From assembly GCA_002722955.1 (NCBI GenBank), contig PBMZ01000070.1, positions 1-64,000 on the forward strand: 64,000 bases of DNA, in the 5' to 3' direction. Position numbers and translations under genes: made by a program. The notes under the pieces are model-generated. The model was not told where the DNA came from and ran no database searches. It was given only the letters and a program-made list of their open reading frames with translations. The stretch is from Planctomycetaceae bacterium. GTDB taxonomy: Bacteria; Planctomycetota; Planctomycetia; Planctomycetales; Planctomycetaceae. Shown here piece by piece: positions 27,501 to 35,395 of the stretch (its first letter is position 1; every line of letters starts with the position of its first letter).

Positions 27501-27628
27501 GCGGTGTCTTCGCTGCTAGTTTCTGTTGTGGTTGCTTGTGGTTCAGCCGCTTGAGCGCTGGTTGCCTGTTCCGCGTCGTTTGCTGCCTGGTCATCGTTTT
27601 CGATGTTGGCGTTTTCCTCACTTGTCAT
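24563..27628 (-). CDS. membrane-anchored TPR and FG-GAP (VCBS) protein with ASPIC/UnbV domain
   Basis: 1021 residues. After an acidic N-terminus there is one membrane helix (LVRLIALVVIVGGGYIGW), then TPR-like helices to about residue 450, then a beta-propeller of FG-GAP/VCBS repeats with calcium-binding DxDxDGxxD loops (DYDLDGYPDVFF, DFDNDGFPDLLVAN, DINRDGNPDVYT, DINGDGRLDLYITN), and an ASPIC/UnbV domain at the C-terminus (GTSVTIKVG...LTAGDGYHASNQRCLHFGLG...IRWPDG). It is an extracytoplasmic protein probably binding other proteins or glycans. ATG 27628 is used because the next in-frame upstream start lies deep in the preceding gene; it overlaps that gene by 11 nt. Confidence 0.9.
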   Translation of the reverse strand: MTSEENANIENDDQAANDAEQATSAQAAEPQATTTETSSEDTAESNSGKGALVRLIALVVIVGGGYIGWQELIQPGELEMLEEARTKLAEGNLLDAEELMRVALQQNPKSFEVQYVLAESLRLQQKYADAVPFYEMVPDNGSFEAINSRTFAGSILLIDSHALSEAEDRFRRALEQDPENAMASEQMTVVCGMSCRFWEQLPFLLKQISSGDFNNLELYLLCRGEEAPLNIAAAEQFRKDAPDDPLPMIAMSYAATKKQNYAEARRLLEMALEKRPELSDARYLLARALLSSTDYAALWKWNEGVSEKDLEHPGIWEIRGEMARLGNQPEAAARCFWESLKIDPTRQSATYSLAQLLNKLGKQLEATTLLGRVDQLESYLQTIEKAKSGKQPVFIEKAAHEAETLGLIWEAFGWSRMALTLESQPEWARQNDMRLGKMLLTMKPQRSTDEANVALSMDLSEYPLPDFSGKPPNSPANNQTTAQAGSVRFVEEALGVGLRFDYENSGNPINEGPMHMFEFTGGGVGVLDYDLDGYPDVFFTQGSSWPPNPGQRNHLDRLFRNIGGEEYVDVMLRSGIRESDFSQGIAVGDFDNDGFPDLLVANIGPDRLYRNNGDGTFSEWTAYANLKMIDWTTSCVIADINRDGNPDVYTVSYLMGDDLFERICKDNAGVERHTCMPSEFAPSQDQVYFSHGEGDFEYTTITHKLIGEQGNGLGIVAADFDGIPGNEIFVANDATPNALHVLDETGTTLTDSALVNGIALNSKGSSEACMGVATADINGDGRLDLYITNFEGESNTLYLSIDDGGYIDATNIAGLHSPSLSFLGFGTQFIDGENDGLPDIVVTNGHVSDFRPSGGQYFMRPQYYKNTGGGRFQESTPESLGKFFEGQYLGRGLARLDWNRDGLTDVVISHLDVPAALLTNTTKDAGNYVSFHLVGTKSSRDAIGTSVTIKVGEKQYYSQLTAGDGYHASNQRCLHFGLGSAEKVDGAEIRWPDGTTQSFNVDGVNQTFVAIEGGDELAPLP

Positions 27629-29234
27629 TGGAACTTTTTTCACTCTCTGTAACAGTCTCTTGAGTATCCTCGACATTTTCCCAGATTGTCATCGCGTCCA
27701 GTTTGTTGAACTGAGCCGCCATTTGATAATTGGGAAACTTCTCAAAACTACAGTTGGCGGTGGCGATGTCGTTGTCACCGTCGCCGTCGAAATCGCCAAC
27801 GGCAAGAGACGGATGACAACAATTCACCAGTTCAAGGTTATGTTGGCGAAAGTTGCCTTTTGATGCTTGTTCAAGCCAGATCACCGACGGCATCTGCGAA
27901 TCTCGAACGAATGCCATCGGCGGATCACCCAATCCATTCTCGTCAAAGTAAATACCGCTGGGCAAGAACGAAGCGGCGGCAATATCCAAATCACCGTCTC
28001 CATCAAGGTCCGCTTCGATCGCCTGAAACGCTCCGCAGAAGTTCGCCAAATGATGATGCTTGAAGGGGAACTCGCCCGTATTCTCGAGCCACTGAATCGC
28101 GTGATACGGTTTGTAAACCATCAAATCCAGTGTGTCTCCGTTCGAGTACAAGACGTCCAAATCCCCGTCACCGTCCATGTCGGTCAGCCGCATCGCACAC
28201 GATCCATAACTGGGATTGTTGGGCGTATAGAGCAGTTCTTGCTGGAACTCGCCGCGACCGTTTCCAAGGAAGGCAATGATTTCTTCGTGCTCTTGACTGA
28301 AGAGGGCAACGAAATCTTGGTGCCCGTCATTGTTCAGGTCGGCAACGGGCACGTTGATCACGCCCGTTCGTTTGTCTAACTGCGTCGACTTGAACTTCGG
28401 CTGAGTCCAATCGGCGGTTTCGTTGCTGAGATAGAGTAACTCGCCATTCTCACGCCAGCCAAAGACGGCGACCACAAGGTCAAGGTCTCCGTCTCCATCG
28501 AAGTCGGCAGGTTGAGCTTCCACTAGCCGGCCAACATCTTGAAGCAAAACTGTTTCGACAAGCTTTCCGTTTTCATCCGGGTGAAGCCAAATCAATCGTC
28601 CGCTGGTTGCGTTGCTGGGCAAGACATCGCCAATGTCCGAAACCAAGTAGTCTCGCACGCCGTCCTTGTCCAAATCCGTCACCGTCGTGTGGACGGGGTT
28701 GCCGACTGTCGCCAGCGGCTTTCCTTCAACTTTACCGTCATTCCATTGCCACTGAATGATGTGCCCGGATCGCATATCGGCAGCGATTCCGAAAGGTTTC
28801 TCATCCTTTGGCTGCAACCATCGGACAAATGCCGTGCCTGCAAAGTCGCGCGACGACTTGACCGGGTGGCTTTGGAACCGTTTCGACTTTGTTAGCTTGG
28901 CGGGAGTCGGACGCTCGAACAGTTCGGGAGCCCGCTCTTGATAATAGCCCAGCACGGCATCGAACGACGGTACGTCTGCTGGCTTGAGATCACTCTTCTT
29001 GATGAAGCCGAACGCTTGGTCTAATTCGCGAGGCCATACACTTTTTGGAAAGGTGTCCGGCTCGGGATACTTGTGACAATGACTACAAACGGTGTGAATC
29101 TGCTTTTCCAATTCGGCGTCGCTGGATGCCACAAAGTGTGCCGGCGAGGGATCAGGATTGGACGTGTCCGCGTCATCACACGAAGCGGCAAACAATGCCA
29201 GCAAGGCCAAGCTAGAGACGCTTCGAGCGGCCAT
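27618..29234 (-). CDS. FG-GAP repeat lipoprotein with one c-type haem motif
   Basis: 538 residues. Lipoprotein signal MAARSVSSLALLALFAASC from ATG 29234. A CSHCH haem-binding motif lies near residue 40 (VCSHCHKYPEPDTFP). The rest is an FG-GAP propeller with repeated calcium loops: DLDKDGVRDYLVSD, DFDGDGDLDLVVA, DLNNDGHQDFVA, DMDGDGDLDVLYSN, DLDGDGDLDIAAAS, DFDGDGDNDIATAN. It precedes and overlaps the larger FG-GAP gene, so the two products are probably made together and may act together on the cell surface. Function not known. Confidence 0.88.
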   Translation of the reverse strand: MAARSVSSLALLALFAASCDDADTSNPDPSPAHFVASSDAELEKQIHTVCSHCHKYPEPDTFPKSVWPRELDQAFGFIKKSDLKPADVPSFDAVLGYYQERAPELFERPTPAKLTKSKRFQSHPVKSSRDFAGTAFVRWLQPKDEKPFGIAADMRSGHIIQWQWNDGKVEGKPLATVGNPVHTTVTDLDKDGVRDYLVSDIGDVLPSNATSGRLIWLHPDENGKLVETVLLQDVGRLVEAQPADFDGDGDLDLVVAVFGWRENGELLYLSNETADWTQPKFKSTQLDKRTGVINVPVADLNNDGHQDFVALFSQEHEEIIAFLGNGRGEFQQELLYTPNNPSYGSCAMRLTDMDGDGDLDVLYSNGDTLDLMVYKPYHAIQWLENTGEFPFKHHHLANFCGAFQAIEADLDGDGDLDIAAASFLPSGIYFDENGLGDPPMAFVRDSQMPSVIWLEQASKGNFRQHNLELVNCCHPSLAVGDFDGDGDNDIATANCSFEKFPNYQMAAQFNKLDAMTIWENVEDTQETVTESEKSSNDK

Positions 29235-29558
29235 CGCGCGAGCAGCAAATTGTTGTCGGTCAGGATTCACGATGTGGATTGTTTCTGCAGGAATTCGCTG
29301 TCGAGAAAGACGCGGTGGCAGCATAGTTCAAGATGCCTCGCATCTCCAATAGTTTACGTCAAACAGGCAAAGGTTGCTTGGCGATTCAGCAGAACGTCCC
29401 ATTGCATGGACTTAAACGGCGGAATTCTGAGCATCTCGGACGGTCGCTACCAAGCCATAGAGACATTCGTATTGCATCAAATCCCTATCTCATCATAATT
29501 TGCGACCGATCCCTTTCGCCGTTTGGCGATTTTTTACTCGCAGTCGTTGGATCGCTCC

Positions 29559-30752
29559 ATGTGGTGCCCCAATTGCCAAGCTGATGTCTCGGCCGAGGTC
29601 TCGGCGGACAATCGCTTTGTTCATTGTTCGAGCTGTCGAGCGGAGTTGTCGACAATTCCGGAATTCTCGGAGAAGAACTCGAAGCAAGAAGCTCGCGATT
29701 TGCTGCTGCGCTGGTCGAATAGCTCGTTGATCGACCCTTTCGGTCCTGACCTATCGACACGAGGCAAGCAATCTGGCAATCAACGACCTGAAGAATTGTT
29801 ACCGCCGGCTGGTTTGAATTCTCTGTCGGCACTGCCAGCATCAAACTTGCCCGGGCAAGAAAAACAGCTAGCCGCTCCGCATTCTGAATCCATTCCGCCG
29901 GCGAAGACTGACTTCTTGGGAGCCATCGATCCATTATCGGCACCTATTGCCAATATCGCGCCGTCGACGCCATCGAGTGAATTGCCAACATCCGCTGCCA
30001 ACGGCCCGATCCTTTCCGCACCCAACGAGTCACCCGTTGCGGCGTATTCAGCCGTGCCGTTGTCAGAGTCCAACAGCCTCCATGATCCGTTGCCTGGTGC
30101 CGCGGGTGGTGCTGAAGCTGCTCCCTTCGTTGATCTCGAAGAAGGTGCCGGCAAACGGCCGGATAGCAGTTCCATCGGACATCGCATCGATTCAGCGCAC
30201 GCGCCGCATTCTCCGATGGGGCAAGAATCGTCAGTTGCCGCAACTCCCGTGTCTGCGCCGTCGACGCCAAGTCAGGTAAGTGCACAACATCATCCTGAAT
30301 CTAGGAACGCTCAGCGTTCATCGACTGTCGAGCGTATTGATTCTGTTGATCCGCGATCAGTTGATGTGCAATCGCAGATCGTTTCGCCAACGCCAGCGAA
30401 ATCGAATTGGCAGTCGCCGATCGGCCAAGTTCTGGCGTATCTGGGAATCGGCCTGTTGACCATCGGAACGATCTTGGTGATTTGGAGCTACTTTGGCGGC
30501 CCTTCGCAATATGCTCCGACCGGTTGGTTTGCAATGACGATTGGTCAAATGTTGTTGTTCTTAGGCGTTGTGACTTTGATCTCTGGCGGCATGGAACAGA
30601 CGACCAACGAGGTCAACCGCCGCATTGAAAGTATCGGTGCTCGCTTAATTCGCATCGAACAGCACACACGCGATCAACCTGTTGTGCCTCGGCCGAAATA
30701 TTTGGACCGCATGAAAGACGGCCAGAAGAAGGCAAACGAGCGCGTTTCATAG
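29559..30752 (+). CDS. zinc-ribbon protein with disordered linker and two membrane helices
   Basis: 397 residues. The N-terminus is a zinc ribbon, CPNC...CSSC (Cys residues about 3, 6, 22, 25). A Pro/Ser/Ala-rich, probably disordered stretch of about 250 residues follows, then two adjacent helices (VLAYLGIGLLTIGTILVIW and GWFAMTIGQMLLFLGVVTL) and a short basic tail with ESIGARLIRIEQHTR. Not recognised as a named family; a cytoplasmic sensor or scaffold tethered to the membrane is a guess. ATG 29559 starts directly at the ribbon; an upstream start at 29523 is possible. Convergent with the methyltransferase gene at 30868. Confidence 0.75.
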   Translation: MWCPNCQADVSAEVSADNRFVHCSSCRAELSTIPEFSEKNSKQEARDLLLRWSNSSLIDPFGPDLSTRGKQSGNQRPEELLPPAGLNSLSALPASNLPGQEKQLAAPHSESIPPAKTDFLGAIDPLSAPIANIAPSTPSSELPTSAANGPILSAPNESPVAAYSAVPLSESNSLHDPLPGAAGGAEAAPFVDLEEGAGKRPDSSSIGHRIDSAHAPHSPMGQESSVAATPVSAPSTPSQVSAQHHPESRNAQRSSTVERIDSVDPRSVDVQSQIVSPTPAKSNWQSPIGQVLAYLGIGLLTIGTILVIWSYFGGPSQYAPTGWFAMTIGQMLLFLGVVTLISGGMEQTTNEVNRRIESIGARLIRIEQHTRDQPVVPRPKYLDRMKDGQKKANERVS

Positions 30753-30870
30753 TAGCCATCACTCTCCGAGTGATGAGCCTGTGCGAGAAAGAAGCCCGGC
30801 TTTTTGAAAAAGCCGGGCTTCTTTTGCGATGTTTTCACTGAAAGGCTCATCACTCGGAGAGTGATGGCTA
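30753..30870. repeat. paired inverted element TAGCCATCACTCTCCGAG, copy A, with nested terminator
   Basis: Arms 30753-30780 and 30843-30870 are perfect reverse complements over 28 bp. Each arm is itself a small hairpin (CATCACT-CTCCG-AGTGATG). The left arm begins right after a TAG stop, and the outer TAG of the right arm is the stop codon of the minus-strand gene at 30868. An AGAAGCCCGGC terminator hairpin (30788-30825) sits in the spacer. Other copies: 50044-50153 and 58568-58711. Confidence 0.92.
30788..30825. terminator. AGAAGCCCGGC hairpin, copy 3 of 5
   Basis: Perfect stem AAGAAGCCCGGCTTTTT/AAAAAGCCGGGCTTCTT with a one-base loop, followed by TT. It lies between convergent genes, nested inside the paired inverted element. 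Confidence 0.85.
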
Positions 30871-32055
30871 CGTTTGGCGCTCGCACAAAATCACCTGCGT
30901 CTTCCCGAGCACGCGGGCGTAGATGATTGTTCCGGCTTGTTTGCCGCTGAGCTTTAACTTGCGGCGAATTGACTCGGCGGAAATCGGGATGTGGCGGCAT
31001 TTGATCTCGACTTGGCCAAAATCGGTGGCTTGAATCGCGCGGCGGACTTCTCGATCATTGTTCGGTAACACGTCAAGCACTCGAAACGATTGCACGAACG
31101 ACGATTCAACGGGTGTCGATGACGTTAGGTATTCCTCGGCGTCATCAAGTCGCTCAAGCTCCAACGATTCGGCCGCTAAATCAATCAAGCCTGCTCGCAC
31201 CAACCCCGGATCGGGATCATGGATGTATTCAGACACTCCGCCGATTTCGGCAATCGACGCCATCGGGTCGCCTGCGAGTGTCTCGCCGCTGGGAAGAACG
31301 GTGGCTCGAAACGGGTCGGCACCAGCAAGCTCACCAAACCAAATCGTGGCTTCCTTGCACTCGCCGTTGAGGCTGATCAACTCGATCTCACAACCGGGGA
31401 ACTTGCCCAAGAAATCGCTTGCGGGACTCAGTTTGATCGCGCCGCCGCGAGCATCCACGGTCAGTTGCTGTAAGAAATCCAGGCTCGGGACCGAATTGGC
31501 CAGCCTTAATGATCGCGGGCCTTGCCGATTCTTGCCAGCTCGACGATCCGGGTCGATGTGGACGAATCGGTCTCGAACTTCCGTCGTCTCGGCGATGCCT
31601 GTCCGAGTCTCAACGTTGCTGCCGACTCCGTAGACTTCGGCATTCCACGCCGTTCGTAGACAAGCGGCTTCGGAGATGTCGACGCTGTAAACTCTTCCTC
31701 GCTGAGCCAACGCGATCGAATCGCCACCGACCCCGCAGCACAAATCCCAGACTTCGTGATCCGTGAATCGCTTTGATTTGTGAAAAGCAATCTTCTCCGA
31801 CGTCGCCTGTTCCAACCCTTGGCGATCGAACCACATCTGTTCGGCGCGGTGGAATTTGAGGGTGGCTCGCTGACGCAACTCTTGGAGTGTCATCGCGGCG
31901 CGAACTAACTCGGGCGAGTGTTTTTTTCTGAGTCGTGCCTGAGTTTTGAACTCACTGACACCGTCAAGACTTGCCAATTCCTCGAACAGAGCCGGCGTCG
32001 ATCGAAGCTCGCGCAAGAGTTCGCATTCTTCACGCTCGGAGTTGTCGGTGTTCAT
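30868..32055 (-). CDS. THUMP-like class I SAM methyltransferase
   Basis: 395 residues from ATG 32055. A helical N-terminus (about residues 1-85, with QARLRKKHSPELVRAAMTLQ) precedes a Rossmann methyltransferase domain: motif I VWDLCCGVGGDSIALAQ (about residue 103), VYSVDIS, and HIDPDRRAG in place of motif IV. The C-terminal 90 residues (LPNNDREVRRAIQ...CRHIPISAESIRRKLKLSG) match the THUMP-like domain found at the end of this family. The family is unassigned; RNA methylation is the likely role. The stop codon TAG is the outer triplet of the paired inverted element. Confidence 0.85.
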   Translation of the reverse strand: MNTDNSEREECELLRELRSTPALFEELASLDGVSEFKTQARLRKKHSPELVRAAMTLQELRQRATLKFHRAEQMWFDRQGLEQATSEKIAFHKSKRFTDHEVWDLCCGVGGDSIALAQRGRVYSVDISEAACLRTAWNAEVYGVGSNVETRTGIAETTEVRDRFVHIDPDRRAGKNRQGPRSLRLANSVPSLDFLQQLTVDARGGAIKLSPASDFLGKFPGCEIELISLNGECKEATIWFGELAGADPFRATVLPSGETLAGDPMASIAEIGGVSEYIHDPDPGLVRAGLIDLAAESLELERLDDAEEYLTSSTPVESSFVQSFRVLDVLPNNDREVRRAIQATDFGQVEIKCRHIPISAESIRRKLKLSGKQAGTIIYARVLGKTQVILCERQT

Positions 32056-32140
32056 AGCGAGTCGATCAAATTGAATTTGAGGGCCAACGGCGATAGATTG
32101 GGCGGTTTGCCTCACTTTACCGTCTAGCCCTGTTTATTCC

Positions 32141-33124
32141 ATGCATATTAATGATGGTCCACTGAGTCCCCAAGTCTGCTTGGTCACCGGTGCGCTTTCC
32201 GTTGCCGCTGTCGGATACAGTTTGCGGCGGCTCGAGAGTTCCGTTGCTGACAAAACCGTTCCGCTGACTGGAATGATGGCGGCTCTGATCTTCGCCGGGC
32301 AAATGGTCAACTTTCCGTTGATCGGCACGTCCGGACATTTGATGGGCGGAGTTCTGGCGGCCGCCGTCTTAGGACCGTGGGCGGGTTGCCTTGCCCTGAC
32401 GCTGGTGTTGATCGTGCAGTGTCTAATGTTCGGAGATGGCGGCATTCTCTCGCTGGGAGCGAACACGTTGCACATGGGAGTCGTCGGCTCATTGGGCGGC
32501 TATGCCATCATGGCCTGTATTCGTCGAGGTCTCGGCAATTCACCTCGCAGCATCCTGATCGGGTCGATTGTGGCGGCTTGGATTTCGGTGATGGCGGCGG
32601 CTTGTCTGTTTTGTCTCGAGTTTCGCTTGTCACACTCGGCCGAATCGTTCGAGTTCAGCCGGATATTCGCGGTCATGGTGACCGTTCACTCGGGAATCGG
32701 TGTCGTCGAAGCTTTGATAACCGGCCTCATCGTGAATCTGTTGCTGACACATCGACCGGACTTGATTTACGAGAACCCGCAATCGTCACCCGCACAGCGC
32801 ACCGCACGAGTTGTTGTTGCTGGCGCGGTGTGCGCGTTAGCCGCCGCGGCTTTCTTGTCTCCATTCGCGTCCTCGCTCCCTGATGGACTTGAGGCGGTCG
32901 CGAAGAGTTTCCGTTTCGACGAACTAGAAGCCGAGTCCACAGCCAGCTTGTTTTCTGATTACGAGGTGGCGTCGACGTTTTGGAATTGGAAGGGGCTCTC
33001 GGTCTCGTTGGCGGGTATCCTGGGAACGACAACCGTACTTGTGATCGCCGCCGTGTTTGCTCGAGTCATGAATATCGAGAATGTAGGACGGACTCTTAGT
33101 CCGTCGAATGAAGAGACGGACTAA
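32141..33124 (+). CDS. CbiM-type energy-coupling-factor permease fused to a PDGLE domain
   Basis: 327 residues. Residues 1-210 are CbiM/NikM-like: N-terminal MHINDGPLSPQ with the metal-binding His2, GTSGHLMGGVLAA with the second conserved His, and six or seven helices. Residues about 245-310 form a CbiN-like PDGLE domain (LPDGLEAVAKSF, then a terminal helix GLSVSLAGILGTTTVLVIAAVFA). Such proteins are the substrate-capturing parts of cobalt or nickel importers. No CbiQ or ATPase genes are nearby in the window. The final 14 residues and the stop codon are encoded by an inverted repeat element at 33083-33137. Confidence 0.85.
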   Translation: MHINDGPLSPQVCLVTGALSVAAVGYSLRRLESSVADKTVPLTGMMAALIFAGQMVNFPLIGTSGHLMGGVLAAAVLGPWAGCLALTLVLIVQCLMFGDGGILSLGANTLHMGVVGSLGGYAIMACIRRGLGNSPRSILIGSIVAAWISVMAAACLFCLEFRLSHSAESFEFSRIFAVMVTVHSGIGVVEALITGLIVNLLLTHRPDLIYENPQSSPAQRTARVVVAGAVCALAAAAFLSPFASSLPDGLEAVAKSFRFDELEAESTASLFSDYEVASTFWNWKGLSVSLAGILGTTTVLVIAAVFARVMNIENVGRTLSPSNEETD

Positions 33125-33137
33125 GAGTCCGTCCTAC
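33083..33137. repeat. inverted repeat, GTAGGACGGACTCTTAGTCC family
   Basis: Arms 33083-33105 and 33115-33137 are perfect reverse complements over 23 bp around a 9-nt spacer. Each arm contains its own palindrome GGACTCTTAGTCC-like core. It overlaps the 3' end of the CbiM gene, whose TAA at 33122-33124 lies in the right arm, and reaches to 12 nt from the aroB stop; a likely bidirectional terminator. Confidence 0.9.
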
Positions 33138-33149
33138 GCAGGGAGTCTT

Positions 33150-34277
33150 TTATTCATTCAGCACGGCGCGGACGTCACTTTCGGCAATGTCTTTGAAGAC
33201 TTCAACGTGTCCCATTTTTGTGGGCAAGACAAATCGAAGCCGGCCAGCAACCGTTTTCTTGTCCAACTTCATGCGGTCGATGATGTCGTCCGTGTTCAGT
33301 GTCGAGTCGCTTGGCAATTCCACCGGCAAACTAACCGCCTGAAGCAGTTCGATTTGCCGCGCAGTCATGGCTGATTCGATCAAACCGATCCGTTCAGCCA
33401 ACCGGCTCGCACAGACCATACCGATGGCGACTGCTTCACCATGTAACAATTCGCCATAACCGCAAAGCGCCTCGAACGCGTGAGCGAACGTGTGGCCATA
33501 GTTCAACACCGCGCGCAGACCCGTGCGTTCAAACTCATCGTTCTCGACCACGTGAGCTTTCAATCGACAGCTTTGAGCAATGATTTCCCGCATCACGTCG
33601 GGAGATCGTTCATTCAAACCGTCGATATTTTGTTCTAAGTAATCAAAGAAGTCGGCATCGAGAATGACGCCGTATTTGATGACTTCCGCCAAGCCTGATC
33701 GGTAGTCTCGTTTCGGAAGAGTGTCCAGTACCGTGGTATCAATGAAGACTCCTTGCGGCTGATAAAAGGCACCGATCAGATTCTTGGCTTTTGGGTGATT
33801 GATGGCGACCTTGCCGCCGACCGAGCTATCGACGTGCGCCAGCAATGTGGTAGGTACTTGGATGAAGGGAACTCCGCGACCATAAGTGGCCGCGATGAAG
33901 CCAGCCGAATCTCCAACGACACCACCGCCCACGGCGATGATGGCTGTGTGTCGGTCGGCTTTCATGTCGACTAACGCATCGTACATCGTATGGGTGGCGT
34001 CGTACGACTTGGATGTTTCGCCAGGCTCAAGTGTGATGCTGCGGCAATCCCAGCCCGCATCCTCTAAACTGGCAGCCACCGTTACGGCATGCGGGGCCAC
34101 GTTACGATCCGTTACGATCAGGCAACGATCGGCGTTCTCAGGACGGTTGGGAATCGACGCAAACCACTTGGAAACACACGAGCCGATTGATGGCATCGCA
34201 TTGGAAACGATTGCGATTTCGTAACTGCGGGCGTCCAAGTTCACTTGGACGATCAATTGATTATTGTCTTCGGACAC
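33150..34277 (-). CDS. aroB: 3-dehydroquinate synthase
   Basis: 375 residues. Second step of the shikimate pathway: DAHP to 3-dehydroquinate, using NAD and zinc. Landmarks: AVGGGVVGDSAGFIAATYGRG, FIQVPTTLLAHVDSSVGGKVAINHPKAKNLIGAFYQP, the GLAEVIKYGVI segment with zinc-binding Glu, LNYGHTFAHAFE with zinc-binding His, and LLHGEAVAIGM with the third zinc ligand His. All catalytic regions are present and the length is normal. Convergent with the CbiM gene. Confidence 0.97.
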   Translation of the reverse strand: MSEDNNQLIVQVNLDARSYEIAIVSNAMPSIGSCVSKWFASIPNRPENADRCLIVTDRNVAPHAVTVAASLEDAGWDCRSITLEPGETSKSYDATHTMYDALVDMKADRHTAIIAVGGGVVGDSAGFIAATYGRGVPFIQVPTTLLAHVDSSVGGKVAINHPKAKNLIGAFYQPQGVFIDTTVLDTLPKRDYRSGLAEVIKYGVILDADFFDYLEQNIDGLNERSPDVMREIIAQSCRLKAHVVENDEFERTGLRAVLNYGHTFAHAFEALCGYGELLHGEAVAIGMVCASRLAERIGLIESAMTARQIELLQAVSLPVELPSDSTLNTDDIIDRMKLDKKTVAGRLRFVLPTKMGHVEVFKDIAESDVRAVLNE

Positions 34278-34372
34278 ACTGTCGCCTTGGAGAGAAGGAA
34301 GAATCTATCATCAGTTATTAGTCATTTGTCATTGGTTATTGCCAACGTGAAGCCATCATAATCGAAACGGAC

Positions 34373-35395
34373 ATGAATTCAGAGTCACCCAACACTTACG
34401 CATCCTCCCGCGATTGGAACTTCCCCGAGTACTTCGATTTGGCCCAGACGCCCGCTTTGAGTGCTGCGTGGGAACGATCTCACGCCGTGATCGCAGACAT
34501 GCGACAACGGCTTGAAGGGGCGGCGATCGAGGGGCTTGCCACGATTGCCGCGTCAGGTTCAGTTGGGCGCATGGAGATGCTCGAGCATTCCGATGTTGAC
34601 CTGATCGTGGTTCTTGATGATTCCATCGAGCTGCATGCTGCCGAGACACGAGAGATTTATGAAGCGGTCTGGATGTCTCTCGTTCCACTTGACCTGAAGA
34701 GACCACGTGACGGTGGCATCTATGGCTCTCCCACCAATTGCCGAGAGCTCTGTGATCCGTCGACCATCGGCAAGATCGAAGATGATCCGTCCGTTTTCGG
34801 AAAACGAATCCAATTGCTGCTCGATAGCCAGCCGGTCGTCTTTCCAGAAAACTTGAAGATGGCGACTGACAGAATCGTCGAACGATATGCAACCGGAATT
34901 CGCCAACACCCACCAAGCCGCAATTGGCATTATTTGCTCAACGACTTGACGCGATACTATCGATCTTTGTGCGTGTATTACGAATGGGATCAGCGTGATC
35001 GACCCGCCAAGTGGCGTTTGCGAAACACAAAGCTGCGATACAGCCGGCTGATCAATCACGCCGGGTTACTGCTCTTGCTTGCCGAATCCATAAGTAAGGG
35101 CCCTGTGGATCTCGACTGGTTTCGAATGCAGCTCTCGCTAACTCCGCTGGAGCGGATTGCGTCGGTGTTCTCGAAGTGCGAGTCATCCGACTTCAACGCA
35201 ATCGCCGCACGCTACGACAGATTTCTTAGCCAGATGAGCGACAAGAACTTCAGAGAACGACACGAGAGCGATGATGGCTCGACCTATCAGAAGATTACTG
35301 AATCAGCACGAGAGCTGAGTTCGACGCTGCTTCGCTTCCTGCTTTCCAATCAAAATCGATGGAGCGAACGTTTCTTTGAGAGTCTGATTTTCTGA
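34373..35395 (+). CDS. nucleotidyltransferase of the DUF294/GlnD-like type
   Basis: 340 residues. The polymerase-beta-fold signature is clear: SGSVGRMEMLEHSDVDLIVVLDD (about residues 63-85) with the GS motif and DxD. It is preceded by a helix with AVIADMRQRLEG and followed by FGKRIQLLLDSQPV and a long helical C-terminal half (HYLLNDLTRYYRSLCVYYEW). Family members transfer a nucleotide to protein or small molecules, or regulate signalling; substrate unknown. There is no CBS or cyclic-nucleotide domain. The stop directly abuts the convergent gene at 35396. Confidence 0.8.
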   Translation: MNSESPNTYASSRDWNFPEYFDLAQTPALSAAWERSHAVIADMRQRLEGAAIEGLATIAASGSVGRMEMLEHSDVDLIVVLDDSIELHAAETREIYEAVWMSLVPLDLKRPRDGGIYGSPTNCRELCDPSTIGKIEDDPSVFGKRIQLLLDSQPVVFPENLKMATDRIVERYATGIRQHPPSRNWHYLLNDLTRYYRSLCVYYEWDQRDRPAKWRLRNTKLRYSRLINHAGLLLLLAESISKGPVDLDWFRMQLSLTPLERIASVFSKCESSDFNAIAARYDRFLSQMSDKNFRERHESDDGSTYQKITESARELSSTLLRFLLSNQNRWSERFFESLIF

